Part shown: positions 62,352 to 64,000 of the stretch, in pieces
Numbering within the stretch: position 1 is the stretch's first letter
Layout of the letters: every line of letters begins with the position of its first letter
Assembly: GCF_003350345.1 (NCBI RefSeq)
Contig: NZ_QNVJ01000009.1
Coordinates: 51,091 to 115,090 of the forward strand
Source: Alkalilacustris brevis
GTDB taxonomy: Bacteria; Pseudomonadota; Alphaproteobacteria; Rhodobacterales; Rhodobacteraceae
Length of the DNA: 64,000 nucleotides
Direction: 5' to 3'
Made by a program: the position numbers and the translations under genes
Notes under the pieces: generated by a model
The model's input: only the letters and a program-made list of their open reading frames with translations
Database searches by the model: none
Told to the model about the DNA's origin: nothing

Positions 62352-63551
62352 TCAGCTGCCCGCGCGGATCAGCTCGCCCCGGCTGGGCAGGAAGATGGTG
62401 AGCAGCCCCAGAATCGGCAGGAAGCTGCACATCAGATAGACCCATTCGATCCCCCGGGCATCGGCCATGAAGCCCAGGATCACCGCCGAAAGCCCGCCCA
62501 GGCCAAAGGAAAAGCCGAAGAAGATGCCGCCGATCAGCCCGACCCGGCCCGGCACCAGTTCCTGCGCGTAGACCAGCATCGCCGGAAAGGCGGCGGCCAT
62601 CAGCAGCCCGATGATCAGCGACAGCACCACCGTGGCCACCAGCCCGACATGCGGCAGCGCCAGCGTGAAGGGCAGCACCCCGAGGATCGAGATCCAGATC
62701 ACCGTGAGCGTGCCGAACCGGTCGCCGAACGGCCCGCCCAGCGCCACGCCCAGCGCCATGGCGCCCAGAAAGACGAACAGCAATATCTGCGACTGCTGCA
62801 TCGTCACGCCGAAACGCTCCATCAGGAAGAAGGTGTAGTAGCTGGTGATGCCAGCCGTGTAGGCGGCCTTGACGAACATCAGAAAGGCCAGCACGACAAT
62901 TGACAGCACCACCCGGTTGCGCGCCAGCGGCAGCGCGCGGCTGACCGGCGGGCGGGCGCGGTTGGCCACCTGCCAGCGCCCGTACCAGGCGCTGACCTGC
63001 CACAGGATCACCATGCCCAGCAGCGCCGCGAGCGAGAACCACAGCAGGCTGGGCCGGCCCAGCGGCACCACGATGAAGGCGGCCAGAAGCGGCCCCGCGG
63101 CGGTGCCGACATTGCCCCCCACCTGAAAGATCGACTGCGCCGTTCCATAGCGCCCGCCCGAGGCCAGGCGCGCGACCCGGCTTGCCTCGGGGTGGAACAC
63201 CGCCGAGCCAAGCCCGATCAGGCAGGCGCCGGTCAGCAGCAGCGCGTAACTGTCGGCCGTGCCCAGCAACACCAGCCCCGCCAGCGTCGAGCCCATGCCG
63301 ATGGGCAGCGAATTCGGGAAGGGGTGCTTGTCGGTCACAAGGCCGATAATTGGCTGAAACATCGAGGCCGTGACCTGAAAGGCCAGCGTCATCAGGCCGA
63401 TCTGCCAGAAGCTGAGCGCGAATTCGTCCCGCAGCAGCGGGTAGATCGCCGCCAGCAGCGATTGCATCACGTCGTTGAGGAAATGGCAGATGCTGACCCC
63501 GAGAATGACCAGATAGACGGTTTTTTCGTCACGGGGCTGAACATGCGCCAT
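62352..63551 (-). CDS. MFS transporter, fosmidomycin resistance (Fsr) family
   Basis: A 399-residue protein with 12 predicted helices. The start SICHFLNDVMQSLLAAIYPLLRDEFALSFWQIGLMTLAFQVTASMFQPIIGLVTDK matches Fsr-type MFS exporters, with GSAVFHPEASRVARLASGGRYGTAQSIFQVGGNVGTA as the loop 4-5 region. E. coli Fsr exports fosmidomycin; the natural substrate here is unknown. The start codon at 63551 follows GAGGAGG. It is convergent with hemF. Confidence 0.9.
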   Translation of the reverse strand: MAHVQPRDEKTVYLVILGVSICHFLNDVMQSLLAAIYPLLRDEFALSFWQIGLMTLAFQVTASMFQPIIGLVTDKHPFPNSLPIGMGSTLAGLVLLGTADSYALLLTGACLIGLGSAVFHPEASRVARLASGGRYGTAQSIFQVGGNVGTAAGPLLAAFIVVPLGRPSLLWFSLAALLGMVILWQVSAWYGRWQVANRARPPVSRALPLARNRVVLSIVVLAFLMFVKAAYTAGITSYYTFFLMERFGVTMQQSQILLFVFLGAMALGVALGGPFGDRFGTLTVIWISILGVLPFTLALPHVGLVATVVLSLIIGLLMAAAFPAMLVYAQELVPGRVGLIGGIFFGFSFGLGGLSAVILGFMADARGIEWVYLMCSFLPILGLLTIFLPSRGELIRAGS

Positions 63552-64000
63552 AAATAACCTCCTCGCGGATGCGCCGCGGGCCTTGCTGAAATCCCAGCGG
63601 CAATGAGACGCCGGGGCGGCGGAATGTCAAGCGCGTGTCCGGCAGGCCGGAGCTATTGCATTTGGATCTGAGCACCTCGAAAGGAGGTCGAAGGCTTCTG
63701 CCTGACACGGCACCTTGCTAGACGGCTCGCCCGGCGGCACCGCCGGGCAGCGCCTGCCATTCCGGGGACTTACGCCGCCCCACCGGGACGACGGTCCCCC
63801 TCCATCCCGGCAGGCGCTTCAGACGCCTCACATCTTGTAACGTAGCAGGCTGCTGAAAAAGTGTCGCGCCAAACCGTTTCCAAACTCGGCACCGGGAAAC
63901 TGTTCCACATCACGCCCGCCACAGGTTCCGCCCGGGCGACCAGCCCGGGCCGCGCCCGACCTTCCCCCCGGGAGGGCGCATTGCGACGTTGCAAATAGCA
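63552..64000. other. 449-base region at the right edge without a supported gene
   Basis: A 74-codon minus-strand frame at 63770-63994 has no recognised family. A perfect hairpin GCCCGGCGG-CA-CCGCCGGGC lies at 63729-63748. GCAGGCTGCTGAAAAAGTG at 63844-63862 resembles the terminal sequence of some insertion sequences. Nothing else stands out. Confidence 0.4.
63844..63862. mobile_element. Possible insertion-sequence end
   Basis: GCAGGCTGCTGAAAAAGTG resembles the terminal inverted repeat style (GGCTG-TGAAAAAGT) of IS1182-like elements. Only one end is seen, no transposase is in the window, and the window stops 140 bases later, so this is a weak call. Confidence 0.2.

Noticed and set aside
63770..63994. 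74-codon minus-strand frame at the right edge
   Set aside because: No recognised family and no ribosome site; the window ends too close to judge. Left as unsupported.

Overview
This 64 kb window is high-GC chromosomal DNA of an alphaproteobacterium, most likely a Rhodobacterales (Roseobacter/Paracoccus-like) species. The evidence is a GapR-family nucleoid protein (10110-10370), alphaproteobacterial GTTC-N7-GTTC SOS boxes upstream of uvrD and recA, an IF-3 gene without a conventional start codon at the expected N-terminus, TTGAT-N4-ATCAA (FnrL-type) boxes, and many housekeeping genes of that lineage. There is no rRNA, CRISPR array, phage gene or recognisable transposase. Two tRNAs are present: Thr-TGT at 11539 and Asn-GTT at 39619.

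Layout. 0-12 kb is mostly housekeeping: the end of an argE-like gene overlapping a DadA-like FAD oxidoreductase, uvrD, infC, an Ala/Glu-rich anchored protein, a BigR/SqrR-type ArsR repressor, a flavin reductase, an M3 oligopeptidase, GapR and tRNA-Thr. 13-18.3 kb holds a cox-type maturation set for molybdenum hydroxylases (MoxR ATPase, CoxE/VWA protein, XdhC-family protein, molybdopterin-binding protein). A small membrane-protein gene of different character sits inside it, and no Mo-hydroxylase structural genes lie nearby. 18.5-24.4 kb carries a penicillin-acylase-family hydrolase, a beta-hydroxyacid dehydrogenase, a SYLF lipoprotein, a lytic transglycosylase and ssb.

24.5-39.1 kb reads as a catabolic island. 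On the minus strand are a TTG-started ACMSD-like amidohydrolase, a TAXI-TRAP receptor and a fused TRAP permease, with a divergent LysR regulator. Next come a class A FAD monooxygenase (minus), an IclR regulator, and a plus-strand row of class II aldolase, two TTT (Bug) receptors, a second class II aldolase and a fused TctA-TctB permease. The gene set (two uptake systems, one hydroxylase, three potential decarboxylase/aldolase enzymes, two regulators) fits uptake and conversion of a hydroxylated aromatic or other polycarboxylate. The substrate is not determined and no ring-cleavage dioxygenase is present. The island ends near the 3' side of tRNA-Asn, but I found no integrase or duplicated tRNA end.

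39.7-63.6 kb returns to core genes: a beta-lactamase-fold hydrolase, a sulfotransferase-like protein, recA, alaS, a sulfide:quinone oxidoreductase with a divergent Rrf2 regulator and two FNR-type boxes between them, a retropepsin-like protease, marC, an ABC-F ATPase, ndk, a bactofilin/M23 peptidase pair, bcp, trpE, a PpiD-like chaperone, a GlcD-type oxidase, hemF and a fosmidomycin-resistance-type MFS pump.

The main unexplained structure is a dispersed intergenic repeat family with a GGATATTT core followed by TCACAGTGAAGGG or CCAAGAAGAAGG. There are eleven copies, nearly all at gene 3' ends and oriented with the upstream gene, and they occur as inverted pairs between convergent genes.
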